Source: Manihot esculenta
Taxonomy: Eukaryota > Streptophyta > Magnoliopsida > Malpighiales > Euphorbiaceae
Length of the DNA: 64,000 nucleotides
Assembly (NCBI RefSeq): GCF_001659605.2
Contig: NC_035175.2
Coordinates: 32,087,705 to 32,151,704 of the forward strand
Direction: 5' to 3'
Both the position numbers and the translations under genes were made by a program. Positions 34,688 through 48,014 of this stretch are shown here, piece by piece (position 1 is the stretch's first letter; each line of letters starts with the position of its first letter). Under the pieces are notes generated by a model. It saw only the letters and a list, made by a program, of their open reading frames with translations, ran no database searches and was not told where the DNA came from.

Positions 34688-37058
34688 TGTAATACCCGGC
34701 TAGACTCTGGTATCGGAATTCCTACCGTCCGGTGGAATCTCGGATGTCGGAAGCCTCTAGTAGGGTAGAAACATGTTTTCATAAAATGTTTTAAAGCATT
34801 TCATGGTTTTAAGTATGAAAATTAAATGAGTTTTTGCATGAAAAGTCTTTGGAGGAAAACCCAGGTTCGGCCGCCGAAAGTCAAGTTCGGCCGCCGAACA
34901 TGCATGCGTTTTGGAGGCACGTTAGGCCCCCGAAAGCATGAGTGAGGGAAGTTCAGGTTCGGCCGCCGAAAGTCAAGTTCGGCCGCCGAACATGGCATGC
35001 GTGCGGAGGCACTTTCGGCCCCCGAACGTGGTCTGGCCAGCCACTATAAAAGGGGCACTTAACCGAAATGGGCGAGCTTTCTCCCATTTTCGGCCACAGC
35101 TAGCTTCCGACCACCCTCTTCCAGATCTAGTGTTCTTCCTTCAAATCCCCACCATTTTTCTTGAGTTTTAAGCTTGCATTGAAGGTTTTGAACTTTTGAA
35201 ACAAGTTTTGGAGCTTTGGGAACCCAGGAGCTCATTTTCGTGGATCTCCAAGTTTAGGTCGTCTCCCTCTCGATCTTCAAGAGGTAAGAGCCGATCTTAA
35301 GCTCCTTATATGTTTTAAGTAAGTTTTAAGTTGTTTTATGGGTAGAGATGCATGTTTAGGCTTGTTGAGGAGTTTATGGGTTTTGATGTTTTGATGAACA
35401 ATGTATGTTGTTTGTGTGTGTTTGAAGTGTTGTAGTTGGGGTATTTGATAGTTTGAGACCCCTAGGTGTGATGTTTGGTGTTTATGCATGTTGTAGAATA
35501 GGGTTATGCATGATTGGTTGTGTAGGGGGTTGAAATGGGCATGAAGAACCAAGTTTCTGCCCTTTGGCAGAAACCAGGTTCGGCAGCCGAAGGCACTTTC
35601 GGCCGCCGAACCAGCTTGGGAGGAAGCTTTAGGCTGCCGAAGCCTGCCCCCGAAAGTGGGAGTTTCGGCTCTGTCCGAGACTTTCGGCCGCCGAAGGTGC
35701 CGCCGAACATGCATGAGTTTCGTCTCTGTCTGGGAGTTTCGGCCGCCGAAGGTGCCGCCGAACCTGCCTGACTTTCGGCTCTGGAGGGACTTCCGGCCGC
35801 CGAAGGTGCCGCCGAAAGTGCCCTTCCCAGCCTTTTCTTGCACGTTTTCTAGGGATGTTTTGAGGTGTTTTTAGGAGGTTTTTGGGGGTATGTTTAGAAT
35901 TATGTTCTTGTTGTTTGGTGCCTCATTTGAGTCCACCTGTGTAGGTTCGGACCCGAGGAACCGAGACCCCCGGTTGTGAGATAGTCGTTCAGAGTCCGTT
36001 GTTAAAGCTTCAGTCACCAGGTGAGTGGGATAACTCCCTAAGTTTCTAAGTAAAGTAATTGAATAAATGAACAAATGAATGAATCTGAAAGCATACCCAT
36101 GCATCATTAATGCCATGAAATATTCCAGGATGTTTGCATTAGAAATTCACGAAAATGTTGCGTTGCATAATTTGATGTTGATGTGGATGGTTGTTGGGTG
36201 ATCCATAGTCCTCTAATGTTATGTTATGATGATATGTTATGGAAGACCAGCGAGGCCCATTCTACGCCCCTGGCACTATGTAAGAGAAAGACCAGCGAGG
36301 CCCATTCTACGCCCCTGGCACTTTGGAATGTTATGTTATGTTATGTTATGTAAGAGAAAGACCAGTGAGGCCCATTCTACGCCCCTGGCATTTGGAGATG
36401 TTGAGGACTAATGGTGACAATACCATCCTTTATGTGATTAGCTGTGATGTGTTGCATTTCATGAAAGCATGAATAAGAAAAAGAAAAGGTTAAATAAATA
36501 TGATAAGAATAATAAAATAAATAATAATAAACATAAAAATGGTGAAACTAAATCACATGTTTTTATCTTTCTGCTCGCTGGGCTTTATAGCTCACCCCTC
36601 TCCCCTAACCCCAGTCTTGCAGGTGCAGTGTAGATAGAGAAGTCAGCAAGAGTAAGAGAAGTCTATGTAATAGTATAGTAGTGGATATGGTTTATTTGTA
36701 ATGTAAAAGTATGTTATGTAATGTAATGAAAGTTTAGAATGTGCTTGACTGGAGTTTGTTTTAATCCCTTGTGTATATGATCCAAAAATGTTGTTATGAT
36801 GTTTATGTTATCTAAGCCTATCATATGTTATGTTACCCATTGGAGTATTTGATGAGGACTCCAATGAGGGGTTTATGATATGTTATGTATGCACAGGTTA
36901 GGCTTGGAAAGAAAAGTTTTAATTTTTATGTATGTTGTTGATCATGTATGGGATTAAACAGGTTCACAGGATGTATGTTTGGCTTGCTACGGGTTCTGGC
37001 GGCCTTAAGCCGACCTGAATCCTAGCGCCGGTAGCGGTCCGGTTTCCGGGTTGTTACA
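34688..37058 (+). repeat. P1 3' LTR (2371 bp, uninterrupted)
   Basis: This is the intact reference for the interrupted 5' LTR. TATAAAAG at 35045, donor GT at 35284, and three copies of a unit containing GACCAGCGAGGCCCATTCTA at 36243-36393. Confidence 0.95.
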
Positions 37059-37063
37059 GAAAT

Positions 37064-37126
37064 AGTATCCTTTGGTTTCCTTAGGATACCCCACAAAATT
37101 GTACTTGATAGATTTTGGAGCTAGGT
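37064..37126 (-). pseudogene. 63-bp slice of copia pol between P1 and M2
   Basis: Minus-strand codons LAPKSIKYNFVGYPKETKGY belong to the end of the copia integrase region. They lead into the frame at 17153 after removal of P1, and continue the frame at 45995 after removal of M2. Confidence 0.88.
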
Positions 37127-39394
37127 TGTAACGACCCGAAAATCCGGACCGCTACCGGCGCTAGGATCCAGATCAGCATAAGGTCGCCGGGACCCGTAGC
37201 AAGCCTACTATACATCCTGTACAGCTGGTATAATCCCAAACATGATCAAACATATCCATAAAACAATTAAAAACTTTGCCTTTAACCAGTTTGACCTATG
37301 TATGCACTATGACTGAACTCATAGAACCCCTAGGGTCAGCATACCTTATGTCAAACTCGGTTCAATACATACATAAGCATAAAAATAAAACTCATGCACG
37401 AAGAGATTATCCAACTCGGGCCAAGCACAATACTATAACTCTGAACATATTACAAAACATCATTTTTCAATACAACTCTTTAACATTCTTACATAAACTT
37501 ACATTACATCATGTCCACTACTATTCTATTACATAACACAACCATAGCCATATCCTGTTGACTTCCTGGACTACCACTGACCCTGCAAAACTGGGGTTAG
37601 GGGAGAGGGGTGAGCTATAAAGCCCAGTGAGCAGAAACCATAAAGAAAACAGTTCATTTTAATATATGCTATCATGGAATGCATCACTTCACAAACATAT
37701 CACATCAAGGATGAATTTGTCACCCATAGCCCTCTACGTGTCGTAATACGTCCAACTATACCAGGGGCGATGAGGCCACACCTAGTATTCGCTTACTTAA
37801 CTCATATCATAACATGTCCAACTACACCAGGGGCGATTAGGCCTCACCTAGTGTTCGCTTACATAACATAGTGCCAGGGGCGACCTGGTCTTTCTATCTC
37901 ATATCATACCATGGCATATCATATCATATCATATCGTATTGAGGGCTAAAGGATCATTCAAGATTCATCCACATCAACAACATATTATGCAATGCATCAT
38001 ATTCGTGAATACTAATGCAATACAACCTACTACATATCATGGCATTTTATGATGCATGAACATGCTTAACATTTGATTTATTTTAAAACATAAGGTTCAG
38101 TTCCACTCACCTCTGGCTAGCTCTGGACTAACTCTGAAGCAGCTAACACTGCTAAACACTTCGGTTCCTCAGGTCCGATCCTACACAGGTGGACTCTAGT
38201 GAGGTACCAAACATACTCTAAACAACTCATAAACAACTCCCCAAAAACCCCCTAAAACATCATGAAATAATCATAGAAGAACATGCATGAAATGGCTGAA
38301 CAGGGCACTTTCGGCGGCAGGTTCGGCGGCCGAAAGTCCCTCCAGAGCCGAAAGTCAGGCACTTTCGGCGGCACCTTCGGCGGCCGAAAGTCCCGGACAG
38401 ATCCGAAAGTCCTCTTTCGGGGGCAAGCTTCGGCAGCCGAATGCTGCCTCCACAAGGGGGTTCGGCGGCCGAAAGTCCCTTCGGCGGCCGAACCTGAGTT
38501 TCTCCCGAATGGCAGAAACTCAGCTCTCCTATGCACATTTCGCCTCCCAAGCTCAAATCATGCATACCACTCAACCAAAACATGCATACAAGCTCCTAGG
38601 GGCCTCAAACAAACATATACCCCATCTACAACACTTCAAACATACTCAAACATGCCACATTGTTCAAAAATCACATAAAACCTAACATAGCTCAACTAAC
38701 TCAAACATGCATTTCTACCCCATAAAACTTCATAAAACTTATTTAAAACATACTATGGGCTTAAGATCGGCTCTTACCTCTTGAAGATCGAGAGAGAGAC
38801 GACCTAAACTCGGAGAACCAAGCAAATGAGCTCCTGAGTTCCCAAAGCTCCAAAGCTTGTCTTAAAAGCTCAAAACTTGCAATGTGAGGTTAAAACTCAA
38901 GAAAAATGGAGGAGATCTGAAGAAAGAACGCAAGATTTGGGGAGAGGGAGGTTGGAAGCTAGCTGTGGCCGAAAATGGGAGAAAGCTCGCCCATTTCGGC
39001 TAAGTGCCCCTTTTTATAGGTGGCTGGCCAGGCCACGTTCGGGGGCCGAAAGTGCCTCCGCATGCATGCCATGTTCGGCGGCCGAACTTGACTTTCGGCG
39101 GCCGAACCTGGACTTCCCTCGCTCATGCTTTCGGGGGCCTAACGTGCCTCCAAAACGCATGCATGTTCGGCGGCCGAACTTGACTTTCGGCGGCCGAACT
39201 TGACTTTCAGCGGCCGAACCTGGGTTTTCCTCCAAAGACTTTTCATGCAAAAACTCATTAAATTTCATACTTAAAACCATTAAAAATGTGAAAACATTTC
39301 ATAAAAACATGCTTTTACCCTTCTAGAGGTTTCCGATATCCAAATCCCACCGGACGGTAGGAATTTCGATGTCGGAGTCTAGCCGGGTATTACA
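37127..39394 (-). repeat. M2 3' LTR (2268 bp)
   Basis: TGTAACGACCC...GGGTATTACA. It carries one more copy of a 20-bp palindrome unit near 39180-39200 than the other M2 LTR. Arrays at about 38307-38493 and 39037-39219. Confidence 0.95.
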
Positions 39395-41866
39395 TTCTCC
39401 CCCCCTTAAGAACATTCGTCCCCGAATGTTCCTCAACTAGGACATGTATAACATAAAACATAACATACAATCATAACAACACATAAGTTCTAATCTAAAA
39501 AGAAACACGGTGTCACTGGAGTAGGAACTCTCGGTCTCCCTGGTGCACTTATCATCTAAGGTGATTCTAAGGGACTTTCACCATCGGAATTTCCTTGTTT
39601 CCACACTTTCTAACTTGCGTGTCTGCGGTCTGTACTAGCTGCTCAACATAGGTGAGATCCTCTGCGATCTCCACCTCTGGTTCCTTCAAGAACCTCACTC
39701 GGACCCGACACAAACTCATATACCGTGGAAACATGGAAAAACGGATGGATCTCTTCCATTGAAGTAGGTAAATCTAACTCGTGGGGTACATTCCCAATCC
39801 TCTGCAGGATTTCAAGGGTCCAATGTATTAGAGAGTTAATTTACCTTTTTTCCCGTAACGAATCACCCTCTCTTTAGGAGACACCTCCAGCAACCTCATC
39901 TTCCTCGAGAACCTCAACATGCTTCCGCTGCACACTCTGACAAAACTCTTCTCTCTTCTGGTACTCTACATGCCTCTTGCGGACAACTTCATGATTCTCC
40001 TGCTGACTCACAGCAGTTCTGATTCTTCTCATCTTTGACTACTGGCCTTCTTCTTACTATACTAAGGGATGGGATAAGCTGTCAAGTGGTTTTCGGTTGA
40101 GGGCATCTATCAAAAACATCTGCCTCAGCCGAAAGATGCTAAACCTTGAAGTCATAACCACTACGCAGTTTTTACCCATCTCTTATACCTCATGTCCTTC
40201 TCCCTTGACTCAAGATGTATTGCAAGCTCTTCCGATCTGTAAGGATCTGTCCTCATACCTTATACAGGTATCGCCTCCACATCTTGAGTGCAAGTATTAC
40301 CACTGCCACCTCTGGATCGTGTGTAAGATGATTCAACTCATGCTTCTTCAGCTACCTAGAAGCATAAGCAATCATTCTACCACTTTACATAACACACAAC
40401 CTAGTCCCACACGGGACGCATCACAGAACACTGTGAAACCTCCATCACTGGCGGACAGAGCCACCACTGGTGCTGACATCAACATTTCCTTTGGCTTTTC
40501 AAAGCCCTCTTCACTCTGAGTAGACCACACACCTTCTGGTTCTTCTTGATCCATCTGGCCATAGGAGCGGCAACTCTAGAGAAGTTCTAGATGAACCTCC
40601 ATTAGGTAACCTGCCCAACCCAAAAGTTCTTAATCTTTTTCATTACCATGGGCCTGGGCTAGTCGGCTACAACTTCAACTTTCTCAGGTCTACTTCACTT
40701 TCTTTTCTCCGACACACATGACCCAAGAAGGATATGCTCCTTGACCAGAACTCACATTGGAGAGCTAGGCATCCAAGCCATGTTCCCACAAGGTCTGCAA
40801 TCCTGATTTCAGATAATGGGCATACTCTTCTGCATTTCTGGGACTCACCGAGGTACCGTCAATGAAGACAATAACGGAGTGATCCAGAAATCAACTAAAA
40901 CCCTGCTTATGAGGTCCATGAATGATGTAGGGGCGTTCATTAACCCGAACGACATTCCTAGGAACTCATAATGCCCATATCTGGTTCTAAACACTGTTCT
41001 CAGTACATCTTCTTCCTTGATCTTAACTGATGGTACCTAGACTTCAGATCTATCTTGAAAAGGCAACCAGCTCCTGCTAGCTGGCTTAAAATAGATCGTC
41101 GATCCAAGGTAACAAATACTTATTCTGGGTAGTGACTTTGTTCAACGACTAGTAGTCGACACAAAGTCCTAGGGATCCATCCTTCATCCTCATAACAACA
41201 CAGGAACACCCCAAGGCGAAGTGCTCAGTCAGATGGGAACCCTTAACTACCGACTCTTACAACTGATCCTTACAACTCTTTTAACTCTGTTGATACCATC
41301 CTGTGGGGAGGGATAGAGATTGGTCCAATTCCATGCATTACTTCTATTTTTAAACTCTATCTCCCTGACAGGTGGTAGTCCTGGGAACTCGTCTGGGGGA
41401 AACATCTAAACTCTCTAACCATGGGCACTGAGGCGGGCTCCCTGACCCGACTGCTATACTCTCTCTGAAGAGCTAGAATCCCTGACAATTTTTTCCTGAA
41501 CAACCTACGAGCCTATAGGGTTGATACTGAACCTCTAGGTATCCCTATTCTGTCCCCGCTAAGGACTACCTCTGATCCATCCTGACCTCTGAACCTGACT
41601 ATCTTGTCTCTGCAGACTAGGTAGTACCACTAGTAGAAGAACCAATCCAACCCTAGAATGACGTCAAACAGTCAAATCTAGAACCGCTAGGCCAGCTGGA
41701 AGGCATCTACTCACAACACATACTCTGACTATACCGGCAGACTGACTCTGCCACAGGTGGATCACACTTGGGTGCACTGACCCCAAGGGGATACTCTAAC
41801 CCATAAGCTATCAACCCAACCTCACAAGGCCTCACAAGCAAACAAAGAAAAGAGAAACATCAGGGT
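39395..41866 (-). pseudogene. M2 decayed protease-RT-RNase H region; most of integrase gone
   Basis: Minus-strand sequence can be followed block by block against M1 (21051-24480): polypurine tract and hairpin, chromodomain-side end, RNase H ([12 protein letters not shown] at about 40430), RT and protease. It is full of frameshifts, stops and deletions, and no ORF exceeds about 60 codons. The stretch between the C-terminus (39500-40050) and RNase H (40060-40500) is far too short to hold a whole integrase. Confidence 0.8.
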
Positions 41867-43469
41867 TCATGAAACAGACACACCAGAACATACCAGAGTG
41901 AGATTACCTGATCCCATCGGGTTCGATGTGTTAGCCTCCTGCTGAGTCATGGCGAAGATCCGCGCTGGAGCTGATGGACCTTCTCCACGGGAACCTGCTG
42001 AAGAAGGGGTTGTCCCCCTGTCTCCGCCTCTACCACTGCCCTGAAACATGGATGGAGCTACTGGGTGAGCTACACTGCCCGAAACTGTCTGCTGGGACCG
42101 TGCCACCAAGGTCGCGGTGGGACACTCACGTGCCATGTGCCCCTCCTGTCCGCACCTGAAGCATGTTGTTGTCCCAATCAAACAGACTCCCTTGTGCTGC
42201 CTACCGCACCGTGTACATCTGGAGTTACCTGAACCAGAGCTCGAACCATCACCTAAACCCAGACCAGACTTTATCTGATCCCAGAACTTGCTCTTCTTCG
42301 ATCTTCTGAGGCCTCTGCCTCCCTTCTTACTCTTTGTGACAGCCTCGCTTAGAGGGGAGAGATCAACATCGCTTGTCCCCGGGATTTTGGAACCCGAAGA
42401 CTGTGCCACGTACTGTTTAACTGTCCCCTGGACAATGGCACTAGCCTCCATTCTCCGCGCCATATCCACTATAGCATGGAAGCTCTCCCTTTCTGCTGAT
42501 TGAACCAACGAGGAATACCTGGAGTGAAGCTTCATAACATATCTCCTAGACTTCTTCTGGTCTATGTCAAGACCTTGTCCTGCAAACGGCAACAGCTCCA
42601 GGAACCTGTCCGTAAACTCCTCTACGCTCATCTCTTCCGTCTGCCTTAGCTGCTCAAACTCAATCATCTTCAGTTCTCTGGAACTATCCGGAAAAGCCCA
42701 TCCTGCAAACTCATTGACAAACTGCTCCCAGGATAAGCTCTCCAACTTTGGGTCCACATAGTTTTTGAACCACTCCCTTGCCTTCTTGCATTTCAATGTG
42801 AACCCTGCCATCTGAATGGCTCTACTGTCACTTGCTCCTAGCTCATTCATCACCTGTTTCAAACTTGGGGGCATCCAACTTTAGGTAATCTGTCATTTTT
42901 ACCTTACCCCCAACTGATGAACCAGGTTTGGGTATCTGGACATCAGGGACTATTAGTTCTGCTGGTGGTGGAGGAGGTGCAGCATTCCCTGGGTTAGGGT
43001 TTGCTGGACCTGGGAAAAAGGGTGAGGAAGGAAACATGGGGTACTGTGGGTACGATGGGTAAAAGGGAGGATAGGGCATAAAGGTGGGATATGGGTTATG
43101 GCTACAAAAATCCGATGTACCTCCCATCGGATACCCTGGCCCTTGCGGGTAGGATGGATACTGTGGTGGAACAAAGCCCGAGGCCTGGGTGCCTCCTTGG
43201 GACTCTCCCATATCCTCTACTGACATACTCATGCCCAAACTACTATCTCTTCTCTGGTTATCCTCCTCTGTTTCCATCACATCCGCTGACATACCTTCAT
43301 GAACTGATCTCCTCCGACCTGCATCAAAAGACCTTCTAGGGTCCCTTGATGTACTTTCCCTGATCGTCCTACAAGATCTTGCCCTCTGCAGAGCAGGGGA
43401 ATGGGCATCCATGCCCTCATTCTCTGGCGGAGCTCCAGTCAATCTCGCAGATCGACGAGTTCCTCTCAT
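41867..43469 (-). pseudogene. M2 gag with one small deletion and frameshift
   Basis: Start at ATG 43469 ([10 protein letters not shown]), nine bases after a predicted splice acceptor. The first frame runs to 42843, with the Pro/Tyr-rich segment at about 43180-42970. The second, 42874-41867, carries the rest of the gag core and two knuckles ([27 protein letters not shown]). About a dozen codons are missing at the junction near 42860. Apart from this, gag is far better preserved than pol in the same element. Confidence 0.88.
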
Positions 43470-43724
43470 CTTAACTTCTGAAAGCATAACACAACACATA
43501 AACATTAGCATAATATGGTTCATGTGGAAACACATGAACCTACCTCACATACATCACATACATATCATAGCATTAATGCACATGCTCATCATCATGGCAT
43601 TCCACATCATCATACAAGACAAGACTCCATATCCTATCCTAGTGGACATGATCTCTCCTATTGTGCTTGCCCTTCTATAACCTCTATGAGCCCGACACAC
43701 TATAGGTCCGACCATGTGAACCTA

Positions 43725-43738
43725 GGGCTCTGATACCA
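43725..43738 (-). other. M2 primer binding site
   Basis: Reverse complement reads TGGTATCAGAGCCC, initiator Met tRNA type, three bases from the LTR. Confidence 0.88.
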
Positions 43739-43741
43739 TTC

Positions 43742-45989
43742 TGTAACGACCCGAAAATCCGGACCGCTACCGGCGCTAGGATCCAAATCGGCATAAGGCC
43801 GCCGGGACCCGTAGCAAGCCTACTATGCATCCTGTACAGCTGGTATAATCCCAAACATGATCAAACATATCCATAAAACAATTAAAAACTTTGCCTTTAA
43901 CCAGTTTGACCTATGTATGCACTATGACTGAACTCATAGAACCCCTAGGGTCAGCATACCTTATGTCAAACTCGGTTCAATACATACATAAGCATAAAAA
44001 TAAAACTCATGCACAAAGGGATTATCCAACTCGGGCCAAGCACAATACTATAACTCTGAACATATTACAAAACATCATTTTTCAATACAACTCTTTAACA
44101 TTCTTACATAAACTTACATTACATCATGTCCACTACTATTCTATTACATAACACAACCATAGCCATATCCTGTTGACTTCCTGGACTACCACTGACCCTG
44201 CAAAACTGGGGTTAGGGGAGAGGGGTGAGCTATAAAGCCCAGTGAGCAGAAACCATAAAGAAAACAGTTCATTTTAACATATGCTATCATGGAATGCATC
44301 ACTTCACAAACATATCACATCAAGGATGAATTTGTCACCCATAGCCCTCTACGTGTCGTAATACGTCCAACTATACCAGGGGCGATGAGGCCACACCTAG
44401 TATTCGCTTACTTAACTCATATCATAACATGTCCAACTACACCAGGGGCGATTAGGCCTCACCTAGTGTTCGCTTACATAACATAGTGCCAGGGGCGACC
44501 TGGTCTTTCTATCTCATATCATACCATGGCATATCATATCATATCATATCGTATTGAGGGCTAAAGGATCATTCAAGATTCATCCACATCAACAACATAT
44601 TATGCAATGCATCATATTCGTGAATACTAATGCAATACAACCTACTACATATCATGGCATTTTATGATGCATGAACATGCTTAACATTTGATTTATTTTA
44701 AAACATAAGGTTCAGTTCCACTCACCTCTGGCTAGCTCTGGACTAACTCTGAAGCAGCTAACACTGCTAAACACTTCGGTTCCTCAGGTCCGATCCTACA
44801 CAGGTGGACTCTAGTGAGGTACCAAACATACTCTAAACAACTCATAAACAACTCCCCAAAAACCCCCTAAAACATCATGAAATAATCATAGAAGAACATG
44901 CATGAAATGGCTGAACAGGGCACTTTCGGTGGCAGGTTCGGCGGCCGAAAGTCCCTCCAGAGCCGAAAGTCAGGCACTTTCGGCGGCACCTTCGGCGGCC
45001 GAAAGTCCCGGACAGATCCGAAAGTCCTCTTTCGGGGGCAAGCTTCGGCAGCCGAATGCTGCCTCCACAAGGGGGTTCGGCGGCCGAAAGTCCCTTATGC
45101 GGCCGAACCTGAGTTTCTCCCGAATGGCAGAAACTCAGCTCTCCTATGCACATTTCGCCTCCCAAACTCAAATCATGCATACCACTCAACCAAAACATGC
45201 ATACAAGCTCCTAGGGGCCTCAAACAAACATATACCCCATCTACAACACTTCAAACATACTCAAACATGCCACATTGTTCAAAAATCACATAAAACCTAA
45301 CATAGCTCAACTAACTCAAACATGCATTTCTACCCCATAAAACTTCATAAAACTTATTTAAAACATACTATGGGCTTAAGATCGGCTCTTACCTCTTGAA
45401 GATCGAGAGAGAGACGACCTAAACTCGGAGAACCAAGCAAATGAGCTCCTGAGTTCCCAAAGCTCCAAAGCTTGTCTTAAAAGCTCAAAACTTGCAATGT
45501 GAGGTTAAAACTCAAGAAAAATGGAGGAGATCTGAAGAAAGAACGCAAGATTTGGGGAGAGGGAGGTTGGAAGCTAGCTGTGGCCGAAAATGGGAGAAAG
45601 CTCGCCCATTTCGGCTAAGTGCCCCTTTTTATAGGTGGCTGGCCAGGCCACGTTCGGGGGCCGAAAGTGCCTCCGCATGCATGCCATGTTCGGCGGCCGA
45701 ACTTGACTTTCGGCGGCCGAACCTGGACTTCCCTCGCTCATGCTTTCGAGGGCCTAACGTGCCTCCAAAACGCATGCATGTTCGGCGGCCGAACTTGACT
45801 TTCGGCGGCCGAACCTGGGTTTTCCTCCAAAGACTTTTCATGCAAAAACTCATTAAATTTCATACTTAAAACCATTAAAAACGTGAAAACATTTCATAAA
45901 AACATGCTTTTACCCTTCTAGAGGTTTCCGATATCCAAATCCCACCGGACGGTAGGAATTTCGATGTCGTAGTCGAGCCGGGTATTACA
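43742..45989 (-). repeat. M2 5' LTR (2248 bp)
   Basis: Pairs with 37127-39394. TATA on the minus strand near 45630, splice donor with GT at 45392-45391. Two or three copies of a degenerate CCAGGGGCGATNAGGCC unit at about 44375-44500. Confidence 0.95.
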
Positions 45990-45994
45990 TAGGT

Positions 45995-47279
45995 TATCTG
46001 AAATTGGGCGTTTCACATAAGCCTCACAACCCTAAATCTTAAGAAAAGACAAACTGGGCATTTTGCTAGTCCATAACTCATATGGTGTCTTTTCAACCGC
46101 TTTCGATGGTACTCGGTTTAAAATGAATGCAGCTGTTTCCAAGGCATAACCCCAAAACGATAAAGGGAGATTTGTTTGACGGATTATAGATTGAACCATA
46201 TCTAATAAAGTTTGATTTCTCCTTTCAGAAACACCATTCCATTGTGGAGTTTCTGGAGGAGTTAACTATGAAACAATTCCACAATTTCTAAGATGTTCAT
46301 CAAACTCTTGGCTCAAATATTCACCAGTTCTACCAAGTTGATTTTGTACTTCATTTTGAAAATTTCTAAACATTTCAAATGATTCATGTTTATGTTTCAT
46401 TAGGTAGACATAGCCATGCCTACTGAAATCATCAGTGAATGTAATGAAGTACTGATAACCTCCCCTGGCACTAATGCTTAGTGGGCCACATACATCTGTA
46501 TGTACTAAGCCCAATAAGTCTGAAACCCTTTGACCTTATCCAATAAAAGGGTCCTTTGTCATCTTACCAAGCAAACAAGATTCGCAATTTTCAAATGATT
46601 CAAAATCAAATGAATCTAATAAACCATCCTTATGGAGCTTAAATATGCGATTCTCATTTATATGGCTAAGACGACAATGCCATAAATATGTTGGGTTTAA
46701 CTCATTTGACTTAGTTTTCTTAGAAGTTATGTTATATATATTGTTGTCTCTAGAATCATCTAGATTAAGGACATAAAGGCAATCATAAGAATTTGCAATA
46801 CAATAAAATAAATCTTTATTATAAATGGAGCATTTCTTATTCTTAATAAGAAATGAAAAACCTTCATCATCCAAAACAGAAACTGAAATAATATTCCTAC
46901 TTAAAGTAGGAACATAAAAGCAATTGTTCAAAATTAACAAAAGCCCATTAGGCAAAACAAGTTAATAAGTCCCTACGGCTAAAGCAGCAACTCTTGCTCC
47001 ATTGCCTACACGTAGGTCCACATCGCCCTTTTTCAGTTTTCTACTCCTTTTGAGACCCTACACATTTGTACAAATGTGAGAACCATATCCGGTATCTAAT
47101 ATCCATGAATTAGAAATAGATAAATTAATATCTATAACATAAATACTTGAAGTTGTAGTCTCACTACTCTTCTTCTTCTTGCACTCATCCAAAAAGAGTT
47201 TGGAATTTCTCTTCCAATGCCCTGGTTCCTTGCAATGGAAGCAAATTCCTTCCTTATGAACTATTTACTTAGGAACTTT
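45995..47279 (-). pseudogene. Copia protease and integrase part of pol
   Basis: On the minus strand this holds a knuckle remnant (CFHCKEPGHWKRN, the last Cys replaced by Ser) and a protease loop (SWILDTGYGSH). The pre-integrase HHCC block (LWHCRLSH...CESCLLGK, ORF 46955-46536) and the integrase core (ORF 46514-46266, starting GLVHTDVCGP) follow. Between NQLGR and TGEYLS the segment that normally carries the second catalytic Asp is missing. The end of the core (PQWNGVSERRN) is past a stop at 46266. It is cut at 45994 by M2. Confidence 0.9.
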
Positions 47280-48014
47280 TGCCTTGGCTTGCAGTTTAGG
47301 CTTGCCACATCCCTTAGGCCCATTACCACCTTTAGACTTGGGCTTCCCCTTATTTTTCATGGGCTTACCCTTATTGACATTCAAAATTTGGGTAGGCCTT
47401 TTCTTGATATATACCTCAGCTGTCTTTAGCATCCCATGCAGCTCAGGAATGGATTTCTCCATGTTGTTCATGTTATAGTTCATGACAAACTGAGAAAAAC
47501 TGCCAGGTAAAGAATGTAGAATCAAATCCGTGGAGAGTTCTAAACTCAGAGGATAGCCAAGCCTAGCAAGGTGATCAATGTAGCCTTTCATTTTCAAAAC
47601 ATGAGCACTAATTGATTCACCTTCAGCCATTTTGCAATCATGCAATGCAATGGTAGTTTCATACCTATCCTGCCTTGCTTGCTGTTGGAAAGCCTGTTCG
47701 AGATGGACACTCATCTCATAGGCCTCAAGGTGCTCCAGATCCTTCTGAAGATCTGGGCACATAGTTGCCAACATAAGACATCCAATGTCATTAGAATCAT
47801 CCATATACTTCTTATACTTGTTCTTAACAGCATTAGTAGCATTAGCAGGTGGTAGTTCAGAGATAGCTTCATCAAGCACATAGGACTTTTTCTCTTGCTT
47901 GAGAACAATTCTTAAGTTTCTAAATCAGTCAATAAAATTAGACACATTTTTTTTCAGTTTATCTTTCTCAAGGATGGATCGCAGTGATAAAGTGGAATTG
48001 TTATTAGTAGCCAT
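47250..48014 (-). pseudogene. Copia gag, one nonsense codon
   Basis: Start ATG 48014 (MATNNNSTLSLRS). An in-frame TGA follows at about codon 31. The main ORF 47879-47265 carries the copia gag core (UBN2-type: MLATMCPDLQ, EMSVHLEQAF, LILHSLPGSFSQFV) and a Lys/Gly-rich tail before the zinc knuckle. The frame stops near 47266. Gag would form the particle; this copy cannot be translated whole. Confidence 0.9.

Larger units (their letters stand above)
17154..37058 (+). mobile_element. Tekay-type chromoviral element P1, with M1 nested in its 5' LTR
   Basis: LTRs of 2371 bp each (5': 17154-18787 plus 28626-29362; 3': 34688-37058) start TGTAATACCCGG and end GTTACA. TSD is GAAAT (17149-17153 and 37059-37063). 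Primer site, Gag-Pol with C-terminal chromodomain, hairpin and polypurine tract follow in order. By eye the LTRs differ at about ten positions, so the insertion is recent. Without M1 and its TSD copy the element is about 10.07 kb. It broke the copia pol frame. Confidence 0.95.
37127..45989 (-). mobile_element. Tekay-type element M2, minus strand, non-autonomous
   Basis: 8863 bp flanked by TAGGT (37122-37126 and 45990-45994). LTRs are 37127-39394 and 43742-45989. They differ by about fifteen substitutions by eye plus one 20-bp repeat unit, so the insertion is recent. The primer site, most of gag and the polypurine tract are kept, but pol (39395-41866) is badly decayed. It lies only 63 bp (plus TSD) from P1 in the same copia gene. 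Confidence 0.95.
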
